From the NCBI RefSeq assembly GCF_014842075.1, contig NZ_JACYVA010000002.1, positions 186,001 through 250,000 on the forward strand: a stretch of DNA of 64,000 nt. The letters are read 5' to 3'. Made by a program: the position numbers and the translations under genes. This DNA is from Sphingomonas sp. CFBP 13720. GTDB taxonomy: Bacteria; Pseudomonadota; Alphaproteobacteria; Sphingomonadales; Sphingomonadaceae. This document shows, piece after piece, positions 9,357 through 18,090 of the stretch. Under the pieces are notes generated by a model that had not been told where the DNA came from, ran no database searches, and saw only the letters and a program-made list of their open reading frames with translations. Each line of letters opens with the position of its first letter. Positions within the stretch are counted from its first letter, which is position 1.

Positions 9357-10286
9357 ATGGGCGCGCATCACGATCATCATCACGGCCATGGGCACGGGCA
9401 TGGGCATGGGCACGCACATGCGCCCGCCGATTTCGGCCGCGCCTTCGCGATCGGAACAATGCTCAATCTCGCCTTCGTCGGCGTAGAGGCGGCGGCGGGG
9501 TTCTGGACCGATTCGGTGGCGCTGCTGGCCGACGCCGGGCATAATCTGTCCGATGTGCTGGGGTTGCTGATCGCATGGGGCGGCGCTGAACTGGCCAAGC
9601 GTCCGGCGTCGGGGCGCTTCACCTATGGGCTGGGCGCGTCGACCATTCTCGCGGCGCTTGCCAACGCACTGGTCCTGTTGATCGCGATCGGCGCGATCCT
9701 GCTGGAAACCGCCCAACGCCTCGGCGATCCGCGGCCGGTCGACGGATGGCCGGTGGTGTGGGTCGCGCTGGCGGGGATCGCCGTCAACCTCGGCACGGCG
9801 CTGATGTTCGCGCGCGGGCGGCACGGCGACGTCAACATCCGCGGCGCATATCTCCACATGGCCGCCGATGCGGCGGTGTCGGCGGGCGTGGTGGTGGCGG
9901 GACTTGCCATCCTGTGGACCGGCGCGACCTGGATCGATCCGCTGGTCAGCCTGATCGTGATCCTCGTCATCCTGATCGGCACATGGAGCCTGTTGAGCGA
10001 ATCGCTGCTCCTTGCGCTACAGGCGGTGCCGCGCGGCGTCGATGCGCCGGCGGTGGAGGCCATGCTGGCCGCCCTGCCCGGCGTCGCGAAGGTCCACGAC
10101 CTGCATATCTGGCCGATCAGCACCACCCGCACCGCGCTGACCGCGCATCTGGTGATGCCCGACGGTCATCCGGGCGACACGTTCCTTGCGCAATTGTCGG
10201 ATCGGCTGGCGCATGATTTCGCGATCGATCATGCGACGGTGCAGGTCGAACGCGACGCGGGATGCGCCCTGACGCACGGACATTGA
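9357..10286 (+). CDS. Cation diffusion facilitator, ZitB/CzcD-like Zn/Co exporter
   Basis: This 309-residue inner-membrane antiporter would export divalent metal ions (Zn, Co or Cd) in exchange for protons. The N-terminus is strongly histidine-rich (HHDHHHGHGHGHGHGHAH), a cytosolic metal-collecting segment. Six membrane segments follow. The HxxxD-type metal site appears twice, as ADAGHNLSDV in helix 2 and HMAADAAVSAG in helix 5. The C-terminal cytosolic domain has the ferredoxin-like fold pattern (VAKVHDLHIWPIST). It is directly downstream of the EF-hand gene. The convergent murA gene ends 51 bp away behind a shared hairpin. Confidence 0.93.
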   Translation: MGAHHDHHHGHGHGHGHGHAHAPADFGRAFAIGTMLNLAFVGVEAAAGFWTDSVALLADAGHNLSDVLGLLIAWGGAELAKRPASGRFTYGLGASTILAALANALVLLIAIGAILLETAQRLGDPRPVDGWPVVWVALAGIAVNLGTALMFARGRHGDVNIRGAYLHMAADAAVSAGVVVAGLAILWTGATWIDPLVSLIVILVILIGTWSLLSESLLLALQAVPRGVDAPAVEAMLAALPGVAKVHDLHIWPISTTRTALTAHLVMPDGHPGDTFLAQLSDRLAHDFAIDHATVQVERDAGCALTHGH

Positions 10287-10294
10287 CGCGACGG

Positions 10295-10319
10295 CGCGGG
10301 GTCCAGGTGCGACCCCGCG
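10295..10319. terminator. Bidirectional terminator hairpin between CDF gene and murA
   Basis: CGCGGGGTC (10295-10303) pairs perfectly with GACCCCGCG (10311-10319) around a 7-nt loop, in the 51 bp between two convergent genes. There is no T-tract on either strand. Confidence 0.65.
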
Positions 10320-10337
10320 ACCGGACGAAGAACGGGG

Positions 10338-11621
10338 TTAGCCGTCGCCCAGCCGCTCGATATCGGCACCGACCGCCTGAAGCTTTTCCTCCAGCCGTTC
10401 GTATCCGCGGTCGAGGTGATAGACGCGGCTGACCGACGTTTCGCCCTCTGCCGCCAATCCGGCGATGATGAGGCTCATCGACGCACGCAGGTCGGTCGCC
10501 ATCACCGGCGCACCGATCAGCCCGCCGACGCCGCGCACCACCGCCGACCGGCCGGTGACGGTGATGTCCGCGCCCATCCGCGCCAGTTCGGGCACGTGCA
10601 TATACCGGTTTTCGAAGATCGTTTCGGTCAGCAGGCTGGTCCCGTCGGCGCGGGTCAGCAGCGCCATGAACTGCGCCTGCATGTCGGTCGCGAAGCCCGG
10701 ATAGGGCGCGGTCGACAGCGTCAGCGGCCGGATAGGCCCGCCCGCCTCGACGAACAGCGATCCGCCAGCTTCGCGCACTCCGACCCCGGCCTCGACCAGC
10801 GCCGCGATCGTCGCGCGCATGTCGTCGGGGACGACGTTGGCAAGCTCGACTGATCCACCCGTGATCGCGGCGGCACAGGCATAGCTGCCCGCCTCGATCC
10901 GGTCGGGCATCACGGCATAGGTCGCGCCGTGCAGCCGGTCGCGACCCTCGATCGTCAGCGTCTCGCTGCCGATGCCGTCGATGCTGGCCCCCATCGCGAC
11001 GAGGCAGCGGCACAGATCGACGATCTCCGGTTCGCGCGCCGCGTTTTCCAGCACCGACGTGCCGCGCGCCAGTACGGCGGCCATGACCGCATTCTCGGTC
11101 GCGCCGACCGACACCACCGGGAAACGATAGCGCCCGCCCGGCAACCGGCCGCCCGGCGCGGTCGCCTTCACATATCCCGCCGCCAGCTCGATCTCTGCGC
11201 CCAATGCTTCCAGCGCCTTGAGGTGCAGGTCGATCGGACGGTTGCCGATCGCGCAGCCGCCCGGCAGCGATACCGTTGCCTCGCCCGCGCGCGCTACCAG
11301 CGGGCCGAGCACGAGGATCGACGCGCGCATCTTGCGCACGATGTCATAGGGCGCGACCGTCGACGTCAGCCGCTGTCCGCGCATCGTCATGACGCGGCCG
11401 AACTCGGTCGGGTGCGATCCCTCGATCATCGTCGATACGCCGAACTGGTTCAGCAGGTGGCCGAAACTGTCGACATCGGCGAGACGCGGCAGATTGCGCA
11501 GCGTCAACGGTTCCTCGGTCAGCAGGGCGCAGGGCAACAGCGTGAGCGCGGCGTTCTTCGCGCCCGAAATGACGATGCGGCCGGACAGGCGATTGCCGCC
11601 GCGAATGACGATACGATCCAT
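10338..11621 (-). CDS. murA: UDP-N-acetylglucosamine 1-carboxyvinyltransferase
   Basis: MurA transfers enolpyruvate from PEP to UDP-GlcNAc, the first committed cytoplasmic step of peptidoglycan synthesis. At 427 residues the length is standard. Lys22 lies in SGAKNAAL, and the catalytic Cys123 lies in [13 protein letters not shown], the residue alkylated by fosfomycin; having Cys rather than Asp predicts sensitivity at the target. The EPT repeats are visible throughout ([27 protein letters not shown]). It is downstream of clpS on the same strand, 85 bp away. Confidence 0.97.
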   Translation of the reverse strand: MDRIVIRGGNRLSGRIVISGAKNAALTLLPCALLTEEPLTLRNLPRLADVDSFGHLLNQFGVSTMIEGSHPTEFGRVMTMRGQRLTSTVAPYDIVRKMRASILVLGPLVARAGEATVSLPGGCAIGNRPIDLHLKALEALGAEIELAAGYVKATAPGGRLPGGRYRFPVVSVGATENAVMAAVLARGTSVLENAAREPEIVDLCRCLVAMGASIDGIGSETLTIEGRDRLHGATYAVMPDRIEAGSYACAAAITGGSVELANVVPDDMRATIAALVEAGVGVREAGGSLFVEAGGPIRPLTLSTAPYPGFATDMQAQFMALLTRADGTSLLTETIFENRYMHVPELARMGADITVTGRSAVVRGVGGLIGAPVMATDLRASMSLIIAGLAAEGETSVSRVYHLDRGYERLEEKLQAVGADIERLGDG

Positions 11622-11706
11622 GGGCCAGCTTCTAGTGGTTGCGAGCCGGTGCGCAAGAGGCGGTATCCGACGGCACCGCGTTCACGATATCAGCGGCGGT
11701 CGTCGC

Positions 11707-12033
11707 CTACGCCTTCTCCAGCGTGCATTGCAGCGGATGCTGGTTCTGCTGCGCAAAGTCCATCACCTGTGCCACTTTGGTTTCGGCGACCTCGTAGGTG
11801 AAGACGCCGCACACGCCCACGCCGCGCTGATGGACGTGCAGCATGACCCGCGTCGCTTCCTCCATGTTCATGCGGAAGAAGCGTTGCAGGCACAGCACGA
11901 CGAACTCCATCGGCGTGTAGTCGTCGTTGAGCATCAGCACGCGATAGGGGGTCGGCTTCTTGGTCCGTGCCTGTGTCGCGACGCCCAGCCCAGTCGAGCG
12001 GCCGTCGTCCTGATCCCGGTCGTCGCCGGCCAT
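11707..12033 (-). CDS. clpS: ATP-dependent Clp protease adaptor ClpS
   Basis: ClpS binds N-end-rule substrates and hands them to ClpAP. The 108-residue form starting at ATG 12033 has the usual length, with the core [20 protein letters not shown] (conserved N-D-D-x-T/P pocket residues), [13 protein letters not shown] and a C-terminal half ending CTLEKA. The frame stays open upstream to 12192, but that extension is basic and not ClpS-like, so I did not include it. The SD in front of 12033 is weak. ClpS lies between the phasin and murA genes on the same strand and is separated from the phasin gene by a strong terminator. Confidence 0.93.
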   Translation of the reverse strand: MAGDDRDQDDGRSTGLGVATQARTKKPTPYRVLMLNDDYTPMEFVVLCLQRFFRMNMEEATRVMLHVHQRGVGVCGVFTYEVAETKVAQVMDFAQQNQHPLQCTLEKA

Positions 12034-12193
12034 GGTGATGCGGTGGATGTGAAACATGTCGTCGCGAAATATGGCATCGCGGTACGTCAGGGCAAGAGGG
12101 TGCGGCATCATCGCACGCGGTTCGGCATACCGCGCCGGGACACGGGGCGACCATTCCTGCCTCCGGCTGCGTCCGTCACGTCCGCCCGACATG

Positions 12194-12225
12194 AAAAAGG
12201 GGCGGCCGCTCGCGCGACCGCCCCC
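12194..12225 (-). terminator. Rho-independent terminator of the phasin gene
   Basis: Read on the minus strand, a GC-rich hairpin (GGGGCGG pairing with CCGCCCC, with additional inner pairs) is followed by TTTTT (12198-12194). It lies 29 bp after the phasin stop and should insulate clpS. Confidence 0.85.
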
Positions 12226-12253
12226 TTCCCCGCCCGGTGCAGGACGGTACGGA

Positions 12254-13042
12254 TCAAGCGACCGTCTTCACCTTGTCGGCGGCAACCGCAACGCGGTTGC
12301 TGATCGGCTGTGCGGCGTCGCCGGCCAGCTTCATCATCATTTCGGTCGTCTTCGACGCTTCGGCGACGAACGAGTCGAACGACTGGCGCACGAAGTCCGA
12401 CTGGAGCTTCATGAACTCGGTCGGCGACTTGACGGTCGCCAGCGTCTTGGCAGCGGCGGTCGCGCTCTCGAACGACTTGCGGCCATATTCGGCCATTTCC
12501 TGGCCCAGCGTCTCGAGACCCTTGGCAGCGATGCGGCTGGCTTCGACCAGCGCCTCGACATTGCCCTTGGCCATGTCGTTCATTTCCTCGAAGCCCTTGG
12601 CGCTCTTTTCAAGCGCGGCCTTCGCCTTCTCGTTCATGTCGGCCATCACGTTCTGCGCCTTGTCGGCGGTGTTCTGGGCGGCGGAGGTTGCTGCGTTGGT
12701 GACGTCCATGGTCTTTTCCTCGATCTGCTCGGCAACGGTCTGCGCCGTCGCGGTGGTTTCCTGCGTACTCTCGGTCACGGTATCGGACACGGTCGTTGCG
12801 ACCGTGTTTCCGGCATCCGCGGCCGCCGCGATCACGGCCTCGATCTGCTGCGGCAATTCGACCGGAGCGGGTGCGGGTTCGGCAAGGAACGGCACGGGCG
12901 GGATCGCCGCCTCGGCTGCCTTCTCAACGGACTTCACCTGTTCCGGCGCGGCAGCCACGACCGGACCGGCCTTGCCGACCGGACGGTTGGAACCGGGAAT
13001 GGCAGGCTTGCGCGTGCCGGTCTTCGGACCCCTGCTGGCCAT
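12254..13042 (-). CDS. phaP: Phasin family protein (PHA granule protein)
   Basis: Phasins coat polyhydroxyalkanoate granules and control their number and size. This 262-residue protein has a Pro/Ala-rich N-terminal part (res 1-70), a central coiled-coil/helical segment with [20 protein letters not shown] and [20 protein letters not shown], and a typical phasin end ([20 protein letters not shown]). ATG 13042 has a strong SD (GGAGG, 7-nt spacing), so I prefer it to the upstream in-frame Met at 13072. phaC lies upstream on the same strand, but this gene has its own promoter with an operator of PhaR type and its own terminator. Expression should therefore follow PHA content. Confidence 0.92.
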   Translation of the reverse strand: MASRGPKTGTRKPAIPGSNRPVGKAGPVVAAAPEQVKSVEKAAEAAIPPVPFLAEPAPAPVELPQQIEAVIAAAADAGNTVATTVSDTVTESTQETTATAQTVAEQIEEKTMDVTNAATSAAQNTADKAQNVMADMNEKAKAALEKSAKGFEEMNDMAKGNVEALVEASRIAAKGLETLGQEMAEYGRKSFESATAAAKTLATVKSPTEFMKLQSDFVRQSFDSFVAEASKTTEMMMKLAGDAAQPISNRVAVAADKVKTVA

Positions 13043-13064
13043 CGGACATCCTCCAATTAGTTGC

Positions 13065-13106
13065 TGCTGCAATGCAGCATCTACGCATCACATATTGCTA
13101 TTTCAA
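13065..13106 (-). promoter_or_regulatory. Phasin promoter with PhaR-type operator
   Basis: On the minus strand, TTGAAA (13106-13101) and TAGATG (13083-13078) form -35 and -10 boxes with 17-bp spacing. The perfect inverted repeat TGCTGC-AAT-GCAGCA (13065-13079) begins at the -10 and covers the expected start point. Its core CTGC-N3-GCAG matches the binding sequence reported for PhaR repressors. A further TGC-rich TGCAGTGCA lies at 13118-13126, upstream of the -35. PhaR binding here would block phasin transcription until PHA titrates the repressor. Confidence 0.7.
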
Positions 13107-13171
13107 GACGTAATTGGTGCAGTGCAACATGAGTGATTAGATTTTTCAAGTTGTGGAATCGTAACGTCTAA

Positions 13172-14911
13172 TCAGCGGGTCCGTACATATTCTCCCGGTG
13201 CGTCGCCCAACGTCGCCAATGGACCGCCGCCGGGTATGCGCGCCCCCTCTGCCGGTACGGTCTGTCCATCGGCTGCCGCGATCCACGCGCGCCAGTCCGG
13301 CCACCAGCTACCCTTGGTTTCCGTTGCGCCGGCAACGAACGCCGCCAGCGATTCGGCGGGCGCGTCGTTGGTCCAATACTGGTATTTCTGCGCGGACGGC
13401 GGGTTGACCACACCCGCGATATGACCCGATCCGGCGAGTACGAAGCGCAGCGGCCCGGCAAAGTGATCGGTGATCTTCCACACGCTTTCGGCGGGCGCGA
13501 TATGATCTTCGCGGCCGGCCTGGATGTAGGATGGCGTCGTGACCGTGCCGAGGTCGATCGGCACGCCGTCGACGATCATCGATCCCGCCTGCGCCAGCCG
13601 GTTGTCGCGGTACAGATCGGTCAGATAGCCCAGATGCCACGTCGCCGGCAGGTTGGTGACGTCGGCGTTCCAGTGGAGCAGATCGAACGGCGCATAGTCG
13701 TTGCCGAGCAGATAATTGTTGGCGACGTAATTCCAGATCAGGTCGCGCCCGCGCAACAGGTTGAAGGTCGCAGCCATATATCGGCCGTCGAGATAGCCGT
13801 CCTTGCCGACCTGGCGGATCAGGTTCAGCTGGTCGTCGTCGACGAACAGCGACAATTCGCCCGCATCGGCGAAATCGACCTGCGCCGTAAAGAACGTCGC
13901 GGTCGCGACCTTCGCCGCTTCCCCACGTGCCGTCAGCAGCGCCAGCGTCGCCGCCAGCGTCGTCCCTGCCACGCAATAGCCGATCGCATGAACCGATCCG
14001 ACGCCCAGCACCTCGCGCACGGTGTCGATCGCATCGACCTGTCCGCGCACGACATAATCGTCCCACGTCACGTCCTTCATCGACGCATCGGCGGAGCGCC
14101 ACGACACGACGAACACCGACAGCCCCTGCTCGACCGCCCAGCGGATGAAACTCTTTTCCGGCGTCAGGTCGAGAATGTAGAACCGGTTGATCCATGGCGG
14201 AAAGATCACCAGCGGGATCGCGCCGACCGTCTCGGTCGCCGGTGCGTAATGGATGAGTTCGTACAGCGGCGTGCGCTTGACGACCTTGCCCGGCGTGGTG
14301 GCGACGTTGCGGCCCAGTTCGAACGCGCTGGTGTCGCTCTGCGTCATCTGACCGCGCGACAGGTCGGCCAGCATGTTCTGCAGGCCCTTCAACAGATTCT
14401 CGCCGCGCGTCTCGACGATCTTTTCGACGACCAGCGGATTGGTGGCGGGGAAATTGGTCGGGCTCATCGCGTCGATCAGCCCGCGCGTGGCGAAGCGCAG
14501 CTTCTCGCGCTGCTTGGCGTCGATGCCATCGATCGTATCGACCCGCTTCAACATGTGGTCCGCGACGAGGAAATAGCTCTGCCGGATAAAGGCATAGACC
14601 GGATCGTCATGCCATTGCTTCGCCTTGAAGCGCCGGTCGCGCGCCTGTTCCGCCGATTCGACCACCGGTTCGGCTCCGGCGGGATCGAGAAACCGCTGCC
14701 ACAGCTTCATAGTGTCGGCCCAGAAATCGGTCTGTGCGCGGACGATCCCGGTGGGATCGGGCAGCATCGGCCCCCGTTCCATCAGGTCGATGCCCTGTTC
14801 CAGCATCATCTGTTGCGCGCGTCCCAACATTTGCGTCCAATGCTGAAGATCTTCCAGCGACATGGCGGGCTTGGTGGCCTCGCTGCCCGAATCGCGGGTC
14901 TGTTCGCTCAT
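13172..14911 (-). CDS. phaC: Class I poly(R)-hydroxyalkanoate synthase
   Basis: PhaC polymerises 3-hydroxyacyl-CoA into polyhydroxyalkanoate at the granule surface. At 579 residues it is of class I length, with an N-terminal PhaC_N domain (~res 85-260) and an alpha/beta-hydrolase domain. The catalytic triad is visible: Cys313 in the lipase-like box GYCVAG, Asp469 in REDHIAP and His497 in GSGHIAG. No phaE partner is needed for class I. ATG 14911 follows GGAGA; an in-frame ATG seven codons upstream is less likely. The phasin gene follows 129 bp downstream. The phaA, phaB and phaR genes are not in the window. Confidence 0.96.
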   Translation of the reverse strand: MSEQTRDSGSEATKPAMSLEDLQHWTQMLGRAQQMMLEQGIDLMERGPMLPDPTGIVRAQTDFWADTMKLWQRFLDPAGAEPVVESAEQARDRRFKAKQWHDDPVYAFIRQSYFLVADHMLKRVDTIDGIDAKQREKLRFATRGLIDAMSPTNFPATNPLVVEKIVETRGENLLKGLQNMLADLSRGQMTQSDTSAFELGRNVATTPGKVVKRTPLYELIHYAPATETVGAIPLVIFPPWINRFYILDLTPEKSFIRWAVEQGLSVFVVSWRSADASMKDVTWDDYVVRGQVDAIDTVREVLGVGSVHAIGYCVAGTTLAATLALLTARGEAAKVATATFFTAQVDFADAGELSLFVDDDQLNLIRQVGKDGYLDGRYMAATFNLLRGRDLIWNYVANNYLLGNDYAPFDLLHWNADVTNLPATWHLGYLTDLYRDNRLAQAGSMIVDGVPIDLGTVTTPSYIQAGREDHIAPAESVWKITDHFAGPLRFVLAGSGHIAGVVNPPSAQKYQYWTNDAPAESLAAFVAGATETKGSWWPDWRAWIAAADGQTVPAEGARIPGGGPLATLGDAPGEYVRTR

Positions 14912-14985
14912 TTCCACTCTCCTGTCGCGCAACGCCTACCGGTTAGCGGCTTCGTAGCGTAAGGGCGATGCTGAAAGGAACGAAG

Positions 14986-16197
14986 ATGTCCGACGAATTC
15001 TACCGCATGAAGCGCCTGCCCCCCTATGTCATCGCCGAAGTCAACGCGATGCGGGCCGCCGCGCGTGCCGGTGGGGAGGACATCATCGACCTTGGCATGG
15101 GCAACCCCGACCTGCCGCCGCCCGACCATGTCATCGAAAAACTGGTCGAGGTCGCGCGCAAGCCGTCGGCCCACGGCTATTCGCAATCGCGCGGGATTCC
15201 GGGGCTGCGCAAGGCGCAGGCGAATTATTACGGCCGCCGGTTCGGCGTCGACATCGATCCCGAAAGCGAGGTCGTGGTCACGATGGGGTCGAAGGAGGGG
15301 CTGGCCAGCCTCGCCACCGCGATCACCGCGCCGGGCGACGTGATCCTTGCGCCCAATCCCAGCTATCCGATCCATATGTTCGGGTTCATCATCGCCGGGG
15401 CGACGATTCGCGCCGTCCCGACGACGCCCGACGAACATTATTTCGAAAGCCTCGAACGCGCGATGGCGTTCACCGTACCGCGCCCCAGCGTGCTGGTGAT
15501 GGGCTATCCGTCGAACCCCACCGCCGAAGTCGTCGACCTCGCCTTCTACGAACGCGTCGTCGCCTTTGCGAAGGAACATGGGCTGTGGGTCATTTCCGAC
15601 CTCGCCTATTCTGAACTGTATTACGACGATTGCCCCACGCCCTCGATCCTGCAGGTGAAGGGGGCGAAGGACGTCGCGATCGAATTCACCTCGCTCAGCA
15701 AGACCTATTCGATGGCGGGCTGGCGCATGGGCTTCGGCGTCGGCAACAAAAAGCTGATCGCGGCGATGACCCGGGTGAAGTCGTATCTCGATTACGGGGC
15801 GTTCACCCCGATCCAGGCGGCGGCATGTGCCGCGCTGAACGGCCCGCAGGACATCGTCGAGAAAAACCGCCGGCTCTATCACAAGCGCCGCGACGTTCTG
15901 GTCGACAGTTTCGGCCGGGCCGGATGGGACATCCCGTCGCCGCGCGCGTCGATGTTCGCATGGGCACCGCTGCCCCCCGCACTCGCCCATCTGGGGTCGC
16001 TCGAATTTTCGAAGCAGTTGCTGACCGAGGCCAAGGTCGCGGTGGCGCCGGGCGTCGGCTATGGCGAAAATGGCGAAGGCTATGTCCGCATCGCGATGGT
16101 CGAAAACGAACAGCGGCTGCGACAGGCGGCGCGCAACGTGAAGAAATATCTTCAGTCGATGGGGGTCAACACGCCATCGGGTCGCGCGGCGGGCTGA
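14986..16197 (+). CDS. PLP-dependent aminotransferase, AlaC/LL-diaminopimelate aminotransferase-like
   Basis: A fold-type I, class I/II aminotransferase of 403 residues. The PLP-binding Lys is in TSLSKTYSMAGWRMGF; GMGNPDLPPP, the phosphate-cup GSKEGL and NPSYPIH are also present. The family includes AlaC (glutamate-pyruvate) and enzymes often annotated as LL-diaminopimelate aminotransferase; alphaproteobacteria normally make lysine by the succinylase route, so an alanine-forming role is more likely, though not proven. ATG 14986 follows AAGGAACGAAG; an in-frame ATG at 14968 has a poorer context. It is divergent from phaC. Confidence 0.88.
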   Translation: MSDEFYRMKRLPPYVIAEVNAMRAAARAGGEDIIDLGMGNPDLPPPDHVIEKLVEVARKPSAHGYSQSRGIPGLRKAQANYYGRRFGVDIDPESEVVVTMGSKEGLASLATAITAPGDVILAPNPSYPIHMFGFIIAGATIRAVPTTPDEHYFESLERAMAFTVPRPSVLVMGYPSNPTAEVVDLAFYERVVAFAKEHGLWVISDLAYSELYYDDCPTPSILQVKGAKDVAIEFTSLSKTYSMAGWRMGFGVGNKKLIAAMTRVKSYLDYGAFTPIQAAACAALNGPQDIVEKNRRLYHKRRDVLVDSFGRAGWDIPSPRASMFAWAPLPPALAHLGSLEFSKQLLTEAKVAVAPGVGYGENGEGYVRIAMVENEQRLRQAARNVKKYLQSMGVNTPSGRAAG

Positions 16198-16265
16198 TCC
16201 GCCAGTCACGCGGAACCACGGCCGGCGTTGCTGCGCTGTAGGCGACCAGCCGAAGGAACCACAGG

Positions 16266-16664
16266 ATGACCGATCTGCCCACCGAACTCGTCCTGCTCGG
16301 CTGGTCGACGGTCCTGTATGCTGCCGCCGTGATGTTGCAGGGGCAATTGGCGACGCGCGAGCTGGGCATCGGCTGGAACGCGGGGCCGCGCGACGGCGGG
16401 GACCAGCCGAAGGGCGTCGTTGCGGGCCGTGCGCAGCGCGCGCTCGACAACCTCAAGGAAACCTACCCGATCTTCATCGCGCTGGCGCTGGGCTTGGCGG
16501 TGTCGGACCGCACCGGCGGCGTCGGGGCGACGGGTGCGATCCTGTGGTTCGTCGCGCGACTGGTCTATCATCCGCTTTATCTGTTCGGCGTGCCGTATCT
16601 GCGCAGCCTCGTGTGGCTCGCCTCGGCGTTCGGCCTGTTGTTGATGCTGGTCCGGTTCCTTTGA
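16266..16664 (+). CDS. MAPEG family membrane protein
   Basis: A 132-residue protein with four predicted membrane helices (about res 8-25, 68-85, 88-105, 112-131). The segment GVVAGRAQRALDNLKETYPIF matches the MAPEG pattern, in which the conserved R-x-x-R-A-x-x-N-x-x-E motif lines the glutathione site in eukaryotic members. Bacterial members are poorly characterised; a glutathione-linked or detoxification role is possible. SD GAAGGAACCACAGG precedes the start. It follows the aminotransferase by 68 bp. Confidence 0.85.
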   Translation: MTDLPTELVLLGWSTVLYAAAVMLQGQLATRELGIGWNAGPRDGGDQPKGVVAGRAQRALDNLKETYPIFIALALGLAVSDRTGGVGATGAILWFVARLVYHPLYLFGVPYLRSLVWLASAFGLLLMLVRFL

Positions 16665-16761
16665 AAAACGACATGATTTGGGTTAGTTAGACATATTGAC
16701 ACGGTTCCATCCACGACATCGCGCGTTGTGCCGCCACCGACTGTCCGATGGAGAATCTACC

Positions 16762-17301
16762 ATGCCGAAACCGACGACGATCGCCGCCGCCGCATTACTG
16801 TCGTTCACCGCAGCGCCGATCATGGCCCAGACCGCACCGGGACAGCCCGCGCCGATGTCCGGCGCACCGGCGGCTGCACCGGCAACGACCGGAGCCGACT
16901 ATGTCGCCAAGGCCGGCGCCAGCGACCTGTACGAACGCACGTCGAGCCAGCTGATGCTGTCGTCGACCCGCAGTGCGAAAATCCGCGAGTTCGCGACGAT
17001 GATGCTGCGCGACCATGCGAAGAGCACCGCCGACGTCAAACGCGCCGCCGCCGCCGCCCGCGTGCGCGTCCCCGCGCCGAAGCTGGAACCCGAACAGGCG
17101 CGCATGATCGCCGAGCTGCGCGCCGCGTCGGGCACCGAGCGCGATCAGGTATATGTCCAGCAGCAGCAGACCGCGCATGACAAGGCACTGGCACTGCATT
17201 CCGGCTATGCCCAGTCCGGCGATGCCGAATCGCTGCGCGCCGTGGCCGCCGCGACTGCCCCGGTCGTCCAGCATCATATCGAGATGCTGAAGACGATGTA
17301 A
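16762..17301 (+). CDS. DUF4142 periplasmic protein
   Basis: A 179-residue exported protein with a signal peptide (MPKPTTIAAAALLSFTAAPI, then MAQ) and a Pro/Ala-rich linker. It then has a DUF4142 four-helix domain (ferritin-like arrangement in structural predictions of the family) with ADYVAKAGASDLYER, REFATMMLRDHAKSTADV and VQHHIEMLKTM. The conserved acidic and His positions of the family are present. Its role is unknown; members are frequent in soil bacteria and often stress-linked. ATG 16762 follows GGAGA. A very strong terminator follows the stop directly. Confidence 0.9.
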   Translation: MPKPTTIAAAALLSFTAAPIMAQTAPGQPAPMSGAPAAAPATTGADYVAKAGASDLYERTSSQLMLSSTRSAKIREFATMMLRDHAKSTADVKRAAAAARVRVPAPKLEPEQARMIAELRAASGTERDQVYVQQQQTAHDKALALHSGYAQSGDAESLRAVAAATAPVVQHHIEMLKTM

Positions 17302-17307
17302 CGGCAC

Positions 17308-17354
17308 GGGGCATCGTTCGACCCGATCGCGTCGGGTCGGACGATGCCCCCTTT
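17308..17354. terminator. Long terminator hairpin, 19-bp stem
   Basis: The arm at 17308-17326 (starting GGGGCATCGT) pairs with 17332-17350 with a single G-T-type exception around a 5-nt loop, followed by CTTT on the plus strand. It separates the DUF4142 gene from the convergent HxlR gene. Confidence 0.85.
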
Positions 17355-17409
17355 CCCCCGATTGTCGCAGCGTCGAGTTTCGTTGCGCCCCGGCCAGACG
17401 CCGCGCGCC

Positions 17410-17883
17410 TCACTTCGTCGCGGCGGCATCCTCGCGCAACGCCCAGACCATTTCGCTCGTATCGAGCACCCGGCCGTCATGGCTGTACACCGCGACCGGC
17501 GCGATCGGCCGATGGTCGCGGGTGTCGACAAGGACCGGTGTCGCCTCGACCCGCGTCTCCCACCGCTCCCCCCACTGGCGCAGCGCGACCATCGTCGGCA
17601 ACAGCGCACAGCCCTTGTCCGTCAGCCGGTATTCGACCTTGCGCCGATCGCACTGCATCGCCTTGCGTTCGAGGATGCCATGTTCGACCAGCCGCGACAG
17701 GCGGCTGGCAAGGATGTTGCGCGCGATGCCCAACTCCGACTGGAACTCCTCGAAATGACATAAACCGTTGAATGCGGCGCGCACGATCAGGAACGACCAC
17801 CGCTCGCCTACCGCTTCCAGCGCGGCGGGAAGGCTGCACCGGGTGGCGAGTCGGCGCAACGGCATCGAAACGGGCTCTGTCAT
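17410..17883 (-). CDS. HxlR-type winged-helix transcription regulator
   Basis: A 157-residue MarR-like/HxlR regulator. The HTH region runs from CSLPAALEAVGERWSFLIVR through RNILASRLSRLVEHGILERK to the wing and the family signature YRLTDKGCALLPTMVALRQW. HxlR proteins act as dimers and usually respond to reactive aldehydes, quinones or redox signals. ATG 17883 and ATG 17865 are both possible; neither has a strong SD. It is divergent from rsh, and a palindrome containing ATGTAA lies in the shared region. The target is unknown, although autoregulation is common in the family. Confidence 0.9.
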   Translation of the reverse strand: MTEPVSMPLRRLATRCSLPAALEAVGERWSFLIVRAAFNGLCHFEEFQSELGIARNILASRLSRLVEHGILERKAMQCDRRKVEYRLTDKGCALLPTMVALRQWGERWETRVEATPVLVDTRDHRPIAPVAVYSHDGRVLDTSEMVWALREDAAATK

Positions 17884-17913
17884 CCAATCACGACTAGCCG
17901 ATACGATACTGCT

Positions 17914-17944
17914 TTGAAATCGGATGATCTTTACATCTATGTAA
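17914..17944 (+). promoter_or_regulatory. Candidate promoter of rsh overlapped by a palindrome
   Basis: On the plus strand, TTGAAA (17914-17919) and TATGTA (17938-17943) are spaced by 18 bp. The palindrome TTACAT-CT-ATGTAA (17931-17944) covers the -10 box. It could be the operator of the divergent HxlR regulator. The leader to the rsh start at 18091 would be about 140 nt. Confidence 0.4.
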
Positions 17945-18090
17945 TGTTCGGGGCCATGCGTCGCGGATCGGCGATATCGCTGGCTGGGCACGGAGCGGCA
18001 GCCATCGAAGGCGCGGCGGCGGACGATGACGGGCCGCACCGGTTCGGATAACGGTTGCATTGCCCGCGGTCCCGGCCCCATCTAGTTCAC

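Noticed and set aside
12034..12192. N-terminal extension of ClpS by 53 residues
   Set aside because: The extension is basic and unlike ClpS, and ATG 12033 gives the family length.
13421..14962. A 513-codon plus-strand frame opposite phaC
   Set aside because: phaC on the other strand has the complete catalytic triad; this frame shows no family pattern.
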